Shown: piece by piece, positions 1-13,083 of the stretch
How the letters are laid out: every line of letters starts with the position of its first letter
How positions within the stretch are numbered: the first letter of the stretch is position 1
Assembly (NCBI RefSeq): GCF_000203795.2
Contig: NW_006281099.1
Coordinates: forward strand, 2,483,774-2,547,773
Length of the DNA: 64,000 bases
Direction of reading: 5' to 3'
Source: Batrachochytrium dendrobatidis JAM81
Lineage: Eukaryota; Chytridiomycota; Chytridiomycetes; Rhizophydiales
Notes under the pieces: generated by a model
What the model saw: the letters and a program-made list of their open reading frames with translations, nothing else
What the model was told of the DNA's origin: nothing
Database searches by the model: none
Translations under genes and position numbers: made by a program

Positions 1-35
1 ACATACGATATGTCTAAACACACACTTGAATATAG

Positions 36-3000
36 TACACAAGTGACATGTATGTGCAAGACATTATCCAAGATATCCGAGAAAAGCACAGTTATGGCGA
101 GGGCGGTTTAGACTTTGGACTGTTTATACGAGAGCAAAACCTATGGCTTGCTTCCAACAAGCTACTCGACCACTATGATCTTAGAACAGGAGATGTGCTT
201 GAATTCCGTAAACGTCATCGTGTTCTCAAAGTTAAAATGCTGGATGATTCTATGAAAGCAATTCTAGTTGACGAAAGCCAGCCTGTTAGAGTCGTTGTTG
301 CCGCTGTTTGTGAGCGCATTGGTGGGTTAAACATGTACATTGGATTTAGATGTCAGGATGTGTTATTAGTCATGTTATCTATTGGTTTGATGTGATGGAA
401 TTTAGCACCATTGCTAGATATCAACCTGATTTGGTTAACAACATGCGTGCCTTTTAATTTACAGGAATATCAAATGACGATGAGTATTCCTTAGCATCAG
501 ACAAGACTCTAACCTTGAACAAAAAGGGAGACAAGAAAGCAAAGCAAAAAGAAGCTGTATATACAGAAGGACGTGAGTTTTATTGTTGATAATATTTTAC
601 GTTTAAAGTATAAATCCAATCTATTTTTAATTAATATGAAAAACCTGAAATTGATGTTGGTGGTTGATATTAACTAAACATTGTACATTTCAATAGCCGC
701 ATGGTTAAATCCCGACAAAACCCTTCGTGAGCAAGGCCTTACTGAAAGCGATGCAGTCATTCTCAAAAAGAAATTCTTTTTTACTGATCAAAATGTGGAT
801 CGCTCAGATCCAGTTCAAATGATGTTGATGTACAACCAATCTCACGAAATGATCGTGTCAGGAAAGCAACCCTGCACCGGTGTTGAATCAGCTCAACTTG
901 GTGCTATTCAGCTACAGATTCAGTATGGAAATCACGAGCCAGATAAACATAAGCCAGGATTTGTCAAGGTTAAGGACTACATTCCACCAGAGTACCACAA
1001 AAACAAGGATATTGAAAAAAGAATGTACAATGAGCATAGCAAGCTTCACGGCATGAGTGAGCTAAATGCAAAATTTCGGTATGTGCAAATGTGTCGTTCG
1101 CTTAAAACTTATGGCACCACATTTTTTGTTGTCAAAGAGCCTGCAGCAAAAAGAAAAAAGGCTACAACCATGCTATTGGGTGTCACCAAGCAAAGCATTT
1201 TGCGTGTAGATTTGGAAACCAAAGAAATAGTGCAAGAATGGAAATTGACCCAAATCAGAAGATGGGCTGCAACTGCTAAAACGTTTACACTGGATTTCGG
1301 AGATCATTCAGAAAACTACTACAGCGTCGAATCTACCGAGGGTGATCAGATATCCCGTCTCATTTCTGGATACATTGATATTATTGTCAAGAAACGTAAC
1401 CAAAAATCTCGCACTGTAGAAGAAGCTCGCGTTGAGGAACAGGCAGTGATTGAAGACTATGTTCGTCCTGGACGTGCCAACAATGTAGAAGTGGTTGCAA
1501 CAGCTGGTGGAGCCCGTCGTGCCAAAGAGTCGCATACTGGCGGAGCAATGTTTGTTGATGATGAGCAATCTTCAAACTACCAAAAAACCAATCGACATCA
1601 AAACAGTGTACCTCAAGGAGAGATTGCTCAAAATTTGGATATCGTTGAATTTCAACAAGCCATTATTCAAACCATCAACAATGGTTTGGCAGTTGCAGCA
1701 GCAGCATACACAGACTTGTCTGTACCCACTCATCTTCCTTCCATGACCAACGATCCAGCTACTGTAAAATGGCGACAAGAAACGTGCGATATTACCAGTG
1801 AGGCGGTAGCCTCCAACATTGCAGCCAGTCTTGCTGCAGTTGGAACTTTGATTATTCACGCAACGGGTAATGTTGATGATATGGACTACAACACGATTGG
1901 ATCAAAGCTTTTTACTGTAATTTCTGCCATCAGCCAAATTACTCAAGGCATGAAAATGCTTTCTGGATTACAAGTTACTGAAAACGATCAGGAGCGACTT
2001 CTTAGAGCAGCCAAAATGCTTACTGAAACCATTTCAAAAGTGCTTAGAGATCTTTTACCCATTATTTCAGGAAGTTTGGTTATGGATGATTTTTATGGTG
2101 CTACCAAAAATCTTGCAGGCGCATCATCAAACGTTCTTCTTACTATCGATCATCTGGATGTCACATATGAACAGCAGCAAATGCTATATCAAGCAGCAGA
2201 AAGTATTGCAAATGCCGTGGCTGCCGCTGTAGATCGAACCAAAAGTATGGCAACAACGATCCGTGAGCCTGAGACGCAGCAAATGTGCCTATCAGATTCT
2301 ATTTTATGTTCTGAAATATCTTCCATGTTGACTGCTGTCACGGTTGCACTTGCCCCAACAGTTCATACCCCACTTTGTCGAGAACTTCTTGTGGAAGGCT
2401 GCACTCTGATGCGCGACAGTGCTCTTGCTCTTGTATCGTATTCTGATCAAGCTACTAATCCAAAAATTATTGTTCAACTACAAGATGCAGTGGACTTGGT
2501 TGAAAAAGCAATTTCAGATCTTCTTGCGTGTGCCAGGTTTTCAGATATGACACTAGATAGCGAAATCGAAGGATATTATGATGAAATTGCTGTTTCATTG
2601 GATCAGCTGATTCAAAGTTTGGACAATTCTGACAATATGATTGCTCATACAAAACAGATCACCATAAGTGCCACACGACTTGCCGAGGTTTTAAAACTAA
2701 AGGCAGATACACTTGAAACCACGCAAGAGCAAAACTTGCTAATTGACGATGCGCGTATGATTTCTGAGCTTATTGCCAGATTAGTGGAAGATGTCAAGGG
2801 ATTTGTCAAGAGTCCCAATTCACCTGAAGTAGATCAGTCTCTTGAGAGAACTGTGTTAGATTTTAAGGATTTGGTAGATCGTGTCTGTGGATCATTCATC
2901 AAGGCAAGTCTTACACATAGGCTTGTTCAGTCACTTCGAAGCACCATGGCATCTTCAAACCAATTGATGTCATCGTCTCGCAACTGCGCTTCATTCAATC

Positions 3001-6000
3001 GTGATCAGGGCTCGCAAATCCATCTTCACCGTGCTATCAAAAAGGTGGTTGATTGCATGCCTAAAGTAGTTCGGGCTATTAAAGGCAGTACCGCCAAACC
3101 CAATGATTATGTTGCGTGTGTCAGTTTGACCCAAGCCTCCAGATCAATGTTGGATCCAGGAATGCTTATGGTGGATTGTGCACGTACAGCTGCATTGACG
3201 ACGGTTGATTCGGATGCTCAGCATCTTTTATTGACTGCTACTCAACAGCTTGTTGATGAGCTGCAAAACATGTGCAAAATTTTAGATATATACGAACAAA
3301 TTTGTGCAGCAGAGGAGCTTGTTGGCGCAGAAATATCTTTAAAAACCACCCTATTTGATATTTCAAAGGCACGTTCTGAAACAGCTCAACCATTTATATC
3401 AAATCCTGTTTCTTCTGAAGAATTAATGAATGCAGAAACGTCGCTTGCTCAACTAAGCAAAGATATTCAACAGTCTCTCAAACGTATTCAAGCTGCTGTC
3501 ATTGCAGGCGACGAACGTGCTACTGGTACTGCCATTACGGAGGTCATTGCAGGTCTACAATCGCTCTCAGTATCCAGTATCACCATTTCATCAAGCGTTT
3601 CAGAAGTGGACCAAAGGCACCAACTTCTTGATTCGACTGCATTGGTTTGTGAATCTGTTTCGCGATTGATTCAGGCTGCTAAACATACTTTGGCAAACCA
3701 AACCGGTCAAGACAATGAAGATTTTGATAAAGCTATTAAAGAGACTCGGAGTGCTATTGCTGGCACTTTGGACTGTCTTCCTGGACAGCGTGCGTTGGTA
3801 CTTGCATTGGGTAAACTCAAAGACATTACCACAGATATGGAAATCTCGCGAATGGTCAATGCTGCAGATCCAAGTGCTGTAGTAACCAATGCTGCTCAAG
3901 AGCAATTGCAAACCAAATTGGTTGACGCAGCCATTGGTCTTGCTGCTGCTACAAATACTTTGGTAGTCGCATCACGCGGCGATCCAGTCAGTTTACAGCG
4001 TGGAGTAGAAAAGATAGAGGTGGCTTTTGGAAACTTGGCACAGGCTTCTGTTGTTTTGGCCAGTATTCAATCCAATCAAGCAGAAGGCAATAGGGAAAAG
4101 AGTGAAGATATCACTGGACTGGTACGCGCAGTTGGACTAGAGTGTAACCAATTTCTTAACTCGCTTAAAGGATGCACACTAGAGCCAGATGACACGGGGT
4201 TGACTGGTTTACTGCTTACCGCAGCAAAATCAGTTGGATCAACCGTGGATGATTTGCTTGGAAAGCTCGAAGTATCGGTGCCAGGATACGATCAGTGCGC
4301 TCGTGTAATGCAGAGCATTGGTGAAACCACTGTACTGTTAAATGAAACCAACACTCTGGCGAATGCTCAGGGTACATACTCTGAGACTGTCCAAAACATG
4401 ACTACTGCAGAGACTACACTGACGGATATTTTGAATACAATGACTGCTCACGCGAGTGCTCAAAATGGTATCAAAGTGGCCGATACACTTGTCAAGCTTG
4501 CTGAAACTGTTGGAAAATATACAAAACAGACTGTTCACGCGGCTCAGTTGATTGCTCTTTCTGATCCAATGTCTGAAGCTCCTATTTCTTCTACAATTGA
4601 TCGCAAGATGTTGCTAGCTGCTGGCCAAGAGCTTTCGGATGCATGCAAGAAACTTGTAAACCAAGATAACAGTCAGAGCGAAATCCTTAAATGTGCATCG
4701 ATCATATCCAAGCAAACCACGGCAATTGTAAATCTATGCAAACTCGCATCTCAGGATCCCAAGCTCACATTGGAAGCACGTCAAGAATTTGAAACGTATT
4801 CCAAGAAAACAGTCGCCAAAACAGTGCAACTTGTAGGCGCCATTAAACGACTTGCTGTTGAGAATAACGAAAGTTCTCGTGTGCTATGCGAGGAAACTAG
4901 TAAACAACTTACAATTCATGTTGATGAGATTGTTGCAGTGACTAGCTCACCAGAGTATGCCGGCGCACCTGCAAAAATCAGTGAGCAAGCAATCCAGATT
5001 CAGCGTCCTGTGCTTGACAATGCACATATGTTGCTGGCTGAGCTCCAGGATATCACCTTGCTTTCCCAAAACTTTTGTGCAAACCCTGATAGTGATGACT
5101 TGCGTTTGATGTTGATTGAAGAAACAAAGACAGTTTCCAAGATTGTTGGAAATATGTTGAACAGTGTCAAGGATGCTGGTCCAGGTCAAAAAGCCTGTCA
5201 AGAAGCCACTGATCGTATTAACGAAACAATAGTGTCGATTGATACAGCCATAACCCAGGCAGTTTCTGGAGGTCTTGTTCAGGAGCTGACTGCTGTAAAC
5301 AAATCAGTTGATAAACACGCACTTCGGGATCATCTACAAGCACTGTCTAATCTTGCCGAAGTTGTGGCTTGTGCTACACGTGGTGATATGATCCAGCTTA
5401 CATCGGCAATTGAAGAAATGCCTATGACTCTGAACAAAACTGCCAATTTGGTCTTGACATATGGTGCCACGACTGACATGAAGTCTCATCAGCGAGAACT
5501 ACTTGAATCTACAAAGGCACTTTCAGATGCACTTTCATCTTATATTACAGTAGTCAAAACAGATTGTGCTGATCCCAACGAGTTTGGTATTTTTCAAATT
5601 GAGGCAGAAAAAATGGCACTCAAGTCTGCTATTGCCACTGTCGTTGGGCTTGTTGATGGACCAAGCGATCCATACACTTTACAGATTTCGCGTGCAAGTG
5701 AAAAGGTAGAAGAGCTACTTGTAGGCCTCGACAATAGAATCAAACACAGCTCCAAGAATGAAAACAGTGAGGCCATTTTAACCGAACGGCCATACCAAGT
5801 GGTTGTCTTGGAGATCAAGCAATCTGGAAAAAAGATTATTGGTGCTGTTGGACATATACTTTCCAAACAGTGCAAAATGGAAGATCTTTCTTCTGCTGCC
5901 GAAAAAATATCTGCTATATATGAGGAGCTTACATTGAATACTTCTGCTGCTATTGATGCTTGTAATGACGATGATCTTAAAAAACAGCTTCTTCACTTCA

Positions 6001-8096
6001 CTCGCGAAGTTGGTGGATCCACACTTAAAGTCATTGATGTGCTGCGTCAGGGTACTGGAAAGGAGTCTCTTGATCCTGCTACACGACTGAAACTTAACCA
6101 AGCAGTGCGTACCATGTATAGCAAACTTGATGAGCTCAACTCTGCTGCAGATGAAGGTTCAAAAGGACTTTTGGCATGTCAAGCAGCTAATACTCATTTG
6201 GATGATATGATTTCTGAGCTTGAAACCACCACTATTTTTGCTCAAGCCAAACAACTGGACTCGGTTGATACCACAGACAATTTCTCCTTGTACAAGGATC
6301 AGCTGCTGCTTTCTGTTGAAAAGCTTACCGATTTGATTGATGGATTTTCCAAGTGTAACAAGTTGACACAGGATGAGCTTGCTTTAATGCTGAATGAATC
6401 CGTGTCTGTTATGAGCGTGTTCAAGGAAAATGTACAAAAGGCAACAGCGTCCATAACATCCAACGACAGTAATTCTCAGATGCAGCTGCTGGCTCTCAGT
6501 AAAGATATTCTTACGTCAATGCAAGAATTGGTCAAGTCGTCTGGCAAAGCAACAGGTACAAATGATATCAGCGCGTATATGGACAGCGTAAAACAAGCTA
6601 TTGCAGTGCAGCAAGTTGCTTCTAAAGCATTTAAAGACTATGTGACTGTGATTAGCGATGATTCTCAACGTGCCAGTCGTACTGCTGATAATGTAATTGA
6701 GGAAATTAATAGTGCTTGTCAGATCATGAACGATAAGGATGCACCAGCACTTGGCACAGCTCTTCCCGAGGAAATCATATCTTTTGCGCGTACTCTTACT
6801 GGAACCGCAGCTGCCATCATTGGAGCTGCAACAATTTCTAGCAAACAAGAAACTTTGGCACCTTTGATGGGCAATCTTGGTAAGGTTATAAACGAGCTAG
6901 CAAGAGCTGGCAAAGCTGCTACCGATCGAGCACCTGAAGAAAACAAAATTGAAATTGCAAAGGCAATTACTCATGCTGGAAACACTTGTAAAGATCTTAT
7001 AGTGTGTGTCAAGACCATTCATGCTGGAAGCACCGCAGATGCAAAAATGCAACTGCAAACCAGTGCCAAGAATGTGACTACTGCCGTGACAGAGGTAGTT
7101 TCTGCTGCGGGAAAACTCATGCCAGGCGGATATGTTGATCCAAACGATCCCAACGTTATTGCAGAACGCAAATTATTGTCTGCAGCCATTGCAATTGAAC
7201 AGGCCGCTAAACGGCTTGCCGAGTTTAAACCTGCTGAAGGTCCTCGCAAGGCAAATGATGAACTCAAGTTTGATGAGCAGATATTTGAAGCAGCAAAAGC
7301 GATTGCTGCTGCCACATCAGCATTGATAAGATCTGCCACAGGAGCTCAGCGCGAAATTATAGCAAAGGGTCGGGCAGGAAAGACTGATGCCATGTATCAT
7401 TCAGATGGCACGTGGAATGATGGACTTGTTTCAGCTGCCAAGCAAGTCGCTGCATCCACTAGTGAACTTTGCGAAGCTGCAAACGAGGTAGTCAAGGGAT
7501 CGGCACAGCATGATCGAGTGATTGTATGCGCTAGAAACGTTTCTTCATTTACTGTGCAACTTCTTACTGCAGCAGCAGTACGATCTGATTCCAGTTCGCA
7601 AACGCAGATTCGTTTGCGGGCAGCAGGCAAGGCAGTGACAGATGCTACTGAACAACTTGTCGAGGCAGCAAAAGGCAATAATACGATTCAAGACAATGAT
7701 ATGTCTGCAGTAGATGCCGAATTGTTTATTTCGCCAACAAAATCCAAAGTACTTGAAATGGAGGCACAGATGAATATTTTGCGTATGGAGAAAGAACTTG
7801 AACGTGCTCGTGTCGGACTAGCGGCTGTGCGTAAAGGAAGGTATGCTGCAGTTTTACCCTCAAACACAACACCACAAGATGGATCAAATACACTATCCTC
7901 AGCTGGGCAAACTAGATCGCTGAATGCTTTATCTATAACCCCACGAAATGCCGCTGGAGGAGTGAAAGCAGGAAAAGGCAATACTGATCGATCTTTGGCT
8001 TCACCCCGACCTAGTGTACATGTACAACCACCATCCAATTTAAAACCATTGGCCACGTCTAAACATCATGAACAGATTGAATCGGACAAGCAGTAG
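36..8096 (+). CDS. Talin (5' end outside window)
   Basis: Talin links membrane receptors to actin through an N-terminal FERM head and a long helical rod ending in an I/LWEQ actin-binding module. Exons read as 36..321, 465..572 and 697..8096; the lengths keep frame and give about 2,597 residues, close to animal talins (about 2,540). The head shows F0/F1 (DFGLFIREQNLWL, LRTGDVLEFRKR), F2 (FFFTDQNVDRSDPV) and an F3/PTB domain (RRWAATAKTFTLDFGD). The C terminus has EAAKAIAAATSALI, LVSAAKQVAASTSELCEAAN and a final coiled coil (MEKELERARVGLAAVRKGRY), followed by a basic, Ser-rich tail of about 65 residues. Position 33-35 is an in-frame TAG that also ends in an AG acceptor, and the alignment to animal F0 lacks the first strand, so the true first exon probably lies left of the window. 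The last exon is a single 7.4-kb block. Identification is very secure; the 5' boundary is inference. Confidence 0.93.
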
Positions 8097-8178
8097 TTTT
8101 ATCCATTGAGTGGAAACAGCGTGAATAAATCTATACTCGAAAATTTATTGATATTCCAAGTAAACTATAAATTCTTTT

Positions 8179-8646
8179 TACAGCCGTACTCAATTAAAAT
8201 GGGTCAAAACAATAGAGTCGGAATACAACTTTATGAAATGATAGTTTGTCAAATTTACTGGTTTGCTGATGATCAGCATGAAAGCAACAGTTACATTATT
8301 GATACGTGTAATCTCTGTTTTTTGAACTAGAGTGTATCTGTAATATTTAGAATACAACAAAGTGGAACTGTATTGACAATATCAAAACAATCAAACCCAA
8401 TATATGGATTGAAATGTGTAGATCTGTTTTAAATTTGTCAATCGTACAATCTATGGTTATGTCAAAAAGAGTGGGATGATCTCAATTCAAAATTATAGTG
8501 TGCACCATATGATGGATGCTATGTTTATCGAATTGAGAATGTCTAAAGTCGATTTCTAGTAGAAAAGCGTAACGAATATTCAACTAGTTTATTCTGAAGC
8601 AAAATAGATAAATGCAACTATTCCATTTACGGGAATGCAGCTGTAA
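8179..8646 (-). mobile_element. MITE-like TIR element, copy 1
   Basis: This non-coding element is an inverted copy of the ones inside SHMT introns (9915-10407, 11432-11923). Its left end begins TACAGCCGTACTCAATT and its right end is an imperfect inverted copy ending GAATGCAGCTGTAA. The interior from about 8203 to 8520 is nearly identical to the reverse complement of the SHMT copies; the remaining right part is more diverged and shortened. It encodes no transposase, so it is non-autonomous. Its right TIR overlaps the last codons and stop of the neighbouring minus-strand gene. Confidence 0.85.
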
Positions 8647-9244
8647 GTTTAAAGGAGTTGGTAAACATATTTGGATCTATAAACGATATGATTGTATCTC
8701 GATGGAAATACAGTACGTTTCCAAGGAGACTCACGCAAGCCGGCAATAGGTCCATTTGAATCACTAGATACACCCACATCACCGATAGACCAGGTGCCTT
8801 GAGCATAGCACCAAATGTTTCGTCAACGGTGGAGTAGTATATCAAAAGATTACCAGTAATCAGAGCTAAAACAGCAAACAACCATTGAACGGCCTTGATG
8901 TGTTTATACAATCCAGTGAAGTAGATGAACATAATTATAGCTGGAAACATGGGCAGTTCTCTAGACAGAACGTGCGATATTGTAAAGTCGGGTAGAAATC
9001 CATACTGATGGTGTACAATATAGTCAAGAGTGGTATGAAACATGACCATGGGAAAGCTCATCAGAACAGCAATCATGAATGGACTTTCACCTTGGCCAGC
9101 AGTATCATTATTTGTGGTAGATCCGGCAGCAGCCTTTTGGTCAGGTTTGACCTTGTGAAGAATACCAGTTTTGTTGATAATATCCCATTGTTGTTCCTGT
9201 GACAGGTCAATCAAAGGTTTAGTCTCTGATGAATCCTTTGGCAT
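8627..9244 (-). CDS. Fungal multi-pass membrane protein, DUF7719-like
   Basis: A single-exon 205-residue protein. The first 70 residues are hydrophilic; then come about four hydrophobic stretches (PFMIAVLMSFPMVMFHTTLD, FPAIIMFIYFTGLY, WLFAVLALITGNLLIYYS, VMWVYLVIQMDLLPACVSLL). The HTTLDYIVHHQYG segment after the first membrane span resembles the conserved core of the fungal DUF7719 family, recalled rather than searched. Function is unknown. The final residues TAAFP and the TAA stop lie within the terminal inverted repeat of a MITE-like element (8179-8646), so the native C terminus may have been replaced. The ATG at 9244 is the only sensible start. Confidence 0.7.
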   Translation of the reverse strand: MPKDSSETKPLIDLSQEQQWDIINKTGILHKVKPDQKAAAGSTTNNDTAGQGESPFMIAVLMSFPMVMFHTTLDYIVHHQYGFLPDFTISHVLSRELPMFPAIIMFIYFTGLYKHIKAVQWLFAVLALITGNLLIYYSTVDETFGAMLKAPGLSVMWVYLVIQMDLLPACVSLLGNVLYFHRDTIISFIDPNMFTNSFKLTAAFP

Positions 9245-9737
9245 TTGAAGCTTGCTGAACTAATACTGCAAGATAAGGGCAGATGCTTTTGAGATAAAAT
9301 AACCCAATTACGACTAGTGGCAAAAGGTATGAAAATGGAGGAATGAAAGATTTCAGCAACCGCCATTCTCTGTAATGCTTTCGATGAGATATTTGTATAA
9401 AACTCGACCTCACTTTTGGGTTCTATGCAAATTATTGGTTTGAACATCGATCGTGCCTTGTGTGCCATGACAATAATCTGACTGTCGACACGGTTAGTTT
9501 TCTACTCCTCTCGATTCAATGTAGGACAATGTCACTCGTTTGGTATAGCGATCACCAATGGTTTCAAACCGTAATGAAGTTGGGTTGAAATAAACATTTC
9601 ATCTGCATTCTCATTCAACTTTGTAAATTCCTGCAATGTCACGTGGCTTGAATAGATTTGAATTTCAAGTTATCAAAATTCACTGAATCAGAACAGCTGC
9701 TCAAGGCTGACTAATCCTCACATTCTTTTTTGCATTC

Positions 9738-12700
9738 ATGTTCAAGTCATCGTCCATTGCACTTTGCTCTGCTCTCAAGGCTCCGCTTAGTGCTGCTCGT
9801 GGTGCCAGAATCATCTCTCGTGCTGCTGGTGTTCATACTCTACCCAAGGTGTGTTGCTTTTCAATATGAATTAAATCCACCAGTGTTGTGGTTACAAGAA
9901 TTGCTTCAATTTAATTTACAGCCCTATTCACGTAAAATGGAGTACTTTTGTCCATCTTGCAGTCACTATCTTGTTTGAAATATGCAATGATTGACTATCC
10001 ATCCTCATTCATACTAGAAATTGACTGCATTGCTTCAACTGTTATTCTCAATTCCTCCAAACTAGCATCCATCATATGATGCACACTATAATTTTGAATT
10101 GAGATCATCCCACTTTTTTTGACATAACCATAGATTGTACGATTGACAAATTTAAAACAGATCCACACATTTCAATCCATATATTGGGTTTGATTGTTTT
10201 GATATTGTCAATACAGTTCCACTTTGTTGTATTCTAAATATTACAGATACACTCTAGTTCAAAAAACAGAGATTACACGTATCAATAATGTAACTGTTGC
10301 TTTCATGCTGATCATCAGCAAACCAGTAAATTTGATAAACTATCATTTCATAAAGTTGTATTCCGACTTTATTGTTTTGACCCATTTTAATTGAGTACGG
10401 CTGTAAATTAAACCACTGAAAATATTGTCGATTTGAGTTTGGATCACAACCTTGAATTCACAAATATCTGATTGATCTCCATACTGATCTATAAATGCAT
10501 TTAAATATCTTTAGATTCTTTCTAGCCCCCTAAGCGAAGTTGATCCAGATGTGTTTGACTTGATCGAATTGGAAAAACGTCGCCAGCGTGACAGTATTTG
10601 CCTGATCCCATCAGAGGTATGTATCTACTCATTTGTTGGCTGTATATATGGTTTGATGAAATGGGAAATTATGCTCCAAGGTTAAATTTATAAATTTACT
10701 GTAATTTGACTTGGTGCTTGCTGGTTAATTTGTGTGCAGATTGTTTGGTTTGAATTAAAATAGCGGTTGTTTAATTGGATTTATTTTTAAAATAATAGAA
10801 CTTTACTTCTTCATCTGTCATGGGTGCTCTTGGATCCATCATGCAAAACAAGTACTCGGAGGGATATCCTGGTGCTCGTTATTATGGTGGCAACGAATTT
10901 ATTGATCGAGCTGAGCGTCTTTGCCAAGCTCGTGCTCTTGAAGCTTTCAAGCTTGATCCTGCAAAATGGGGTGTTAATGTCCAGTCCTTGTCTGGCGCAC
11001 CTGCCAACCTCTACGTGTATAGTGCACTTATGAAACCACACGAGCGTCTCATGGGCTTGGATCTCCCTCATGGTGGACAGTAAGTAGTTGCATTTGGGTT
11101 TCAATATAATTGTAGATGTGTATTGTTTCAAAGTGTATCGATATTCGGATAAATTTCTATTTCAGTGACTAATATCAATATCTTGATGATCAAGTTTGTC
11201 ACATGGATACCAAACTCCTGCCAAAAAGATATCCGCTGTTTCCACTTACTTTGAGACTCTGCCTTACCGTCTTAACGAGGAGACTGGTGTTGTTGACTTT
11301 GATGCGTTGGAAAAAACTGCCATACTTTATCGTCCCAAGATCATTATTGCTGGCGCTTCCGCGTACCCCCGTAACTGGGACTATGCTCGTATGCGCAAGG
11401 TAAATCGGTTTGTTGACATTCATTTGTGGTATTTACAGCCCTATTCACGTAAAATGAATCACTTGTGTCCATCTTGCAGTCACTATCTTGTTTGAAATAT
11501 GCAATGATTGACTATCCATCCTCATTCATACTAGAAATTGACTGCATTGCTTCAACTGTTATTCTCAATTCCTCCAAACTAGCATCCATCATATGATGCA
11601 CACTATAATTTTGAATTGAGATCATCCCACTTTTTTGACATAACCATAGATTGTACGATTGACAAATTTAAAACAGATCTATACATTTCAATCCATATAT
11701 TGGGTTTGATTGTTTTGATATTGTCAATACAGTTCCACTTTGTTGTATTCTAAATATTACAGATACACTCTAGTTCAAAAAACAGAGATTACACGTATCA
11801 ATAATGTAACTGTTGCTTTCATGCTGATCATCAGCAAACCAGTAAATTTGACAAACTATCATTTCATAAAGTTGTATTCCGACTCTATTGTTTTGACCCA
11901 TTTTAATTGAGTACGGCTGTAAAAACAACAATATAACAAAACGTAATATTGTTGTAAATGCTTATTTATTGACTATCATATTTTTGATAGATTTCCGACA
12001 GCGTTGACGCTTACTTAATGTCTGATATGGCTCACATCAGTGGCATGGTTGCTGCCGGTGTTCTTCCATCCCCATTTGAGCATTCGGATATTGTCACCAC
12101 AACCACTCATAAATCGTTGCGTGGACCTCGTGGTGCTATGATTTTCTTCCGTAAGGGCATTCGTAGTGTTGACAAGAAAGGCAAAGGTAACAATATGCTA
12201 TACTTTTTGAATTGATTTGTGTTGATACTATGCTATTTGAAATAGAACCCGTCACTAATCATACGATGCGGCTTGAAACTATCGTGTTTACTGTATTTCA
12301 GAGGTCAAGTACAACTTGGAAGATCCAATCAATTTTTCAGTCTTTCCTGGTCACCAAGGCGGTCCCCACAACCACACTATCACTGCACTTGCTGTCGCTT
12401 TGAAACAGGCAACTTCTCCAGAATTCAAGGAATATCAAACCCAGGTTCTCAAGAACTGCAAGATTCTTGAAGAAGAGCTTCGCAAGCGCGAGTACAGCAT
12501 GGTTTCTGGAGGAACCGATAGTCATTTACTTTTAATTGATCTCCGCAGCAAGGTAAAATTGCTTTTTGTGCACTGATGAATAATGTTATATTTTATTGAT
12601 CATATTTACACGACATTGTTATACCTTGATAGAAAACTGATGGAGCTCGGGTTGAGCGTATTTTGGAATTGGTCAATATTGCCTCCAACAAAAACACTAT

Positions 12701-13083
12701 CCCAGGTGACAAAAGTGCTCTTGTGCCACATGGTCTTCGTATTGGATCTCCTGCCATGACCACTCGTGGACTTGTTGAGGCCGATTTTGCCAACATTGCC
12801 GAATTGATTGATCGTGCCGTGAAAATCACTGTTGACATTAGCAACACCATTCAAGGTACATGATACCTTTGTATCCATATAACCCAAATTGAAATGTCTC
12901 AATTAACCTTGCCCATCCAAACCGATTCTACTAGGCACAAAGCTCAGTGATTTCAAGGCTACAGTTGGAGAAACAGGTGAAGCGTATCCCGAGATTGCCA
13001 AACTTCGTGAAGATGTCATTGCTTTTGCTCGTTCGTTCCCCGCTGTTGGATTCAAAGAGGCAGAAATGAAATATCCAAACTAG
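9738..13083 (+). CDS. SHM1: Serine hydroxymethyltransferase, mitochondrial
   Basis: PLP enzyme converting serine and tetrahydrofolate to glycine and 5,10-methylene-THF. Eight exons: 9738..9850, 10526..10616, 10799..11079, 11195..11399, 11991..12186, 12302..12552, 12633..12855, 12935..13083. They sum to 1,509 nt, 502 residues, in frame throughout. The first exon is Arg/Ala/Ser-rich without acids ([20 protein letters not shown]), a typical mitochondrial presequence. Family landmarks: [28 protein letters not shown], the [12 protein letters not shown] block, the PLP-lysine motif [13 protein letters not shown], and [11 protein letters not shown]. Introns 1 and 4 each hold a full MITE-like element of about 490 bp, making them far longer than the other introns. 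The gene is complete with no broken exon. Whether a second cytosolic isoform arises by alternative start cannot be told. Confidence 0.95.
9915..10407 (+). mobile_element. MITE-like TIR element, copy 2, in SHMT intron 1
   Basis: Element of 493 bp running from TTTACAGCCCTATTCACG to an inverted terminal copy ending GAGTACGGCTGTAAA. It lies wholly inside intron 1 of the SHMT gene (9851-10525), same strand. The flanking bases are TTAA on both sides (9911-9914 and 10408-10411), which could be a target-site duplication. No coding capacity. It is almost identical to copy 3 in intron 4. Confidence 0.88.
11432..11923 (+). mobile_element. MITE-like TIR element, copy 3, in SHMT intron 4
   Basis: A second full-length copy (492 bp) in the same gene, inside intron 4 (11400-11990), same orientation as copy 2. 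It differs from copy 2 by scattered substitutions and one indel in a T-run. Ends are TTTACAGCCCTATTCACG and the inverted partner. The flanks here do not show TTAA, so a fixed target site is not established. Confidence 0.88.

Noticed and set aside
1308..8056. Many antisense frames within talin
   Set aside because: Shadows of the strongly coding plus-strand frame; talin homology is continuous.
9880..9978. Short frames ending in LQPYSRKM...CPSCSHYLV here and at 11430-11495
   Set aside because: These are readings of the TIR element end in two SHMT introns; the repeated peptide is an artefact of the repeat.
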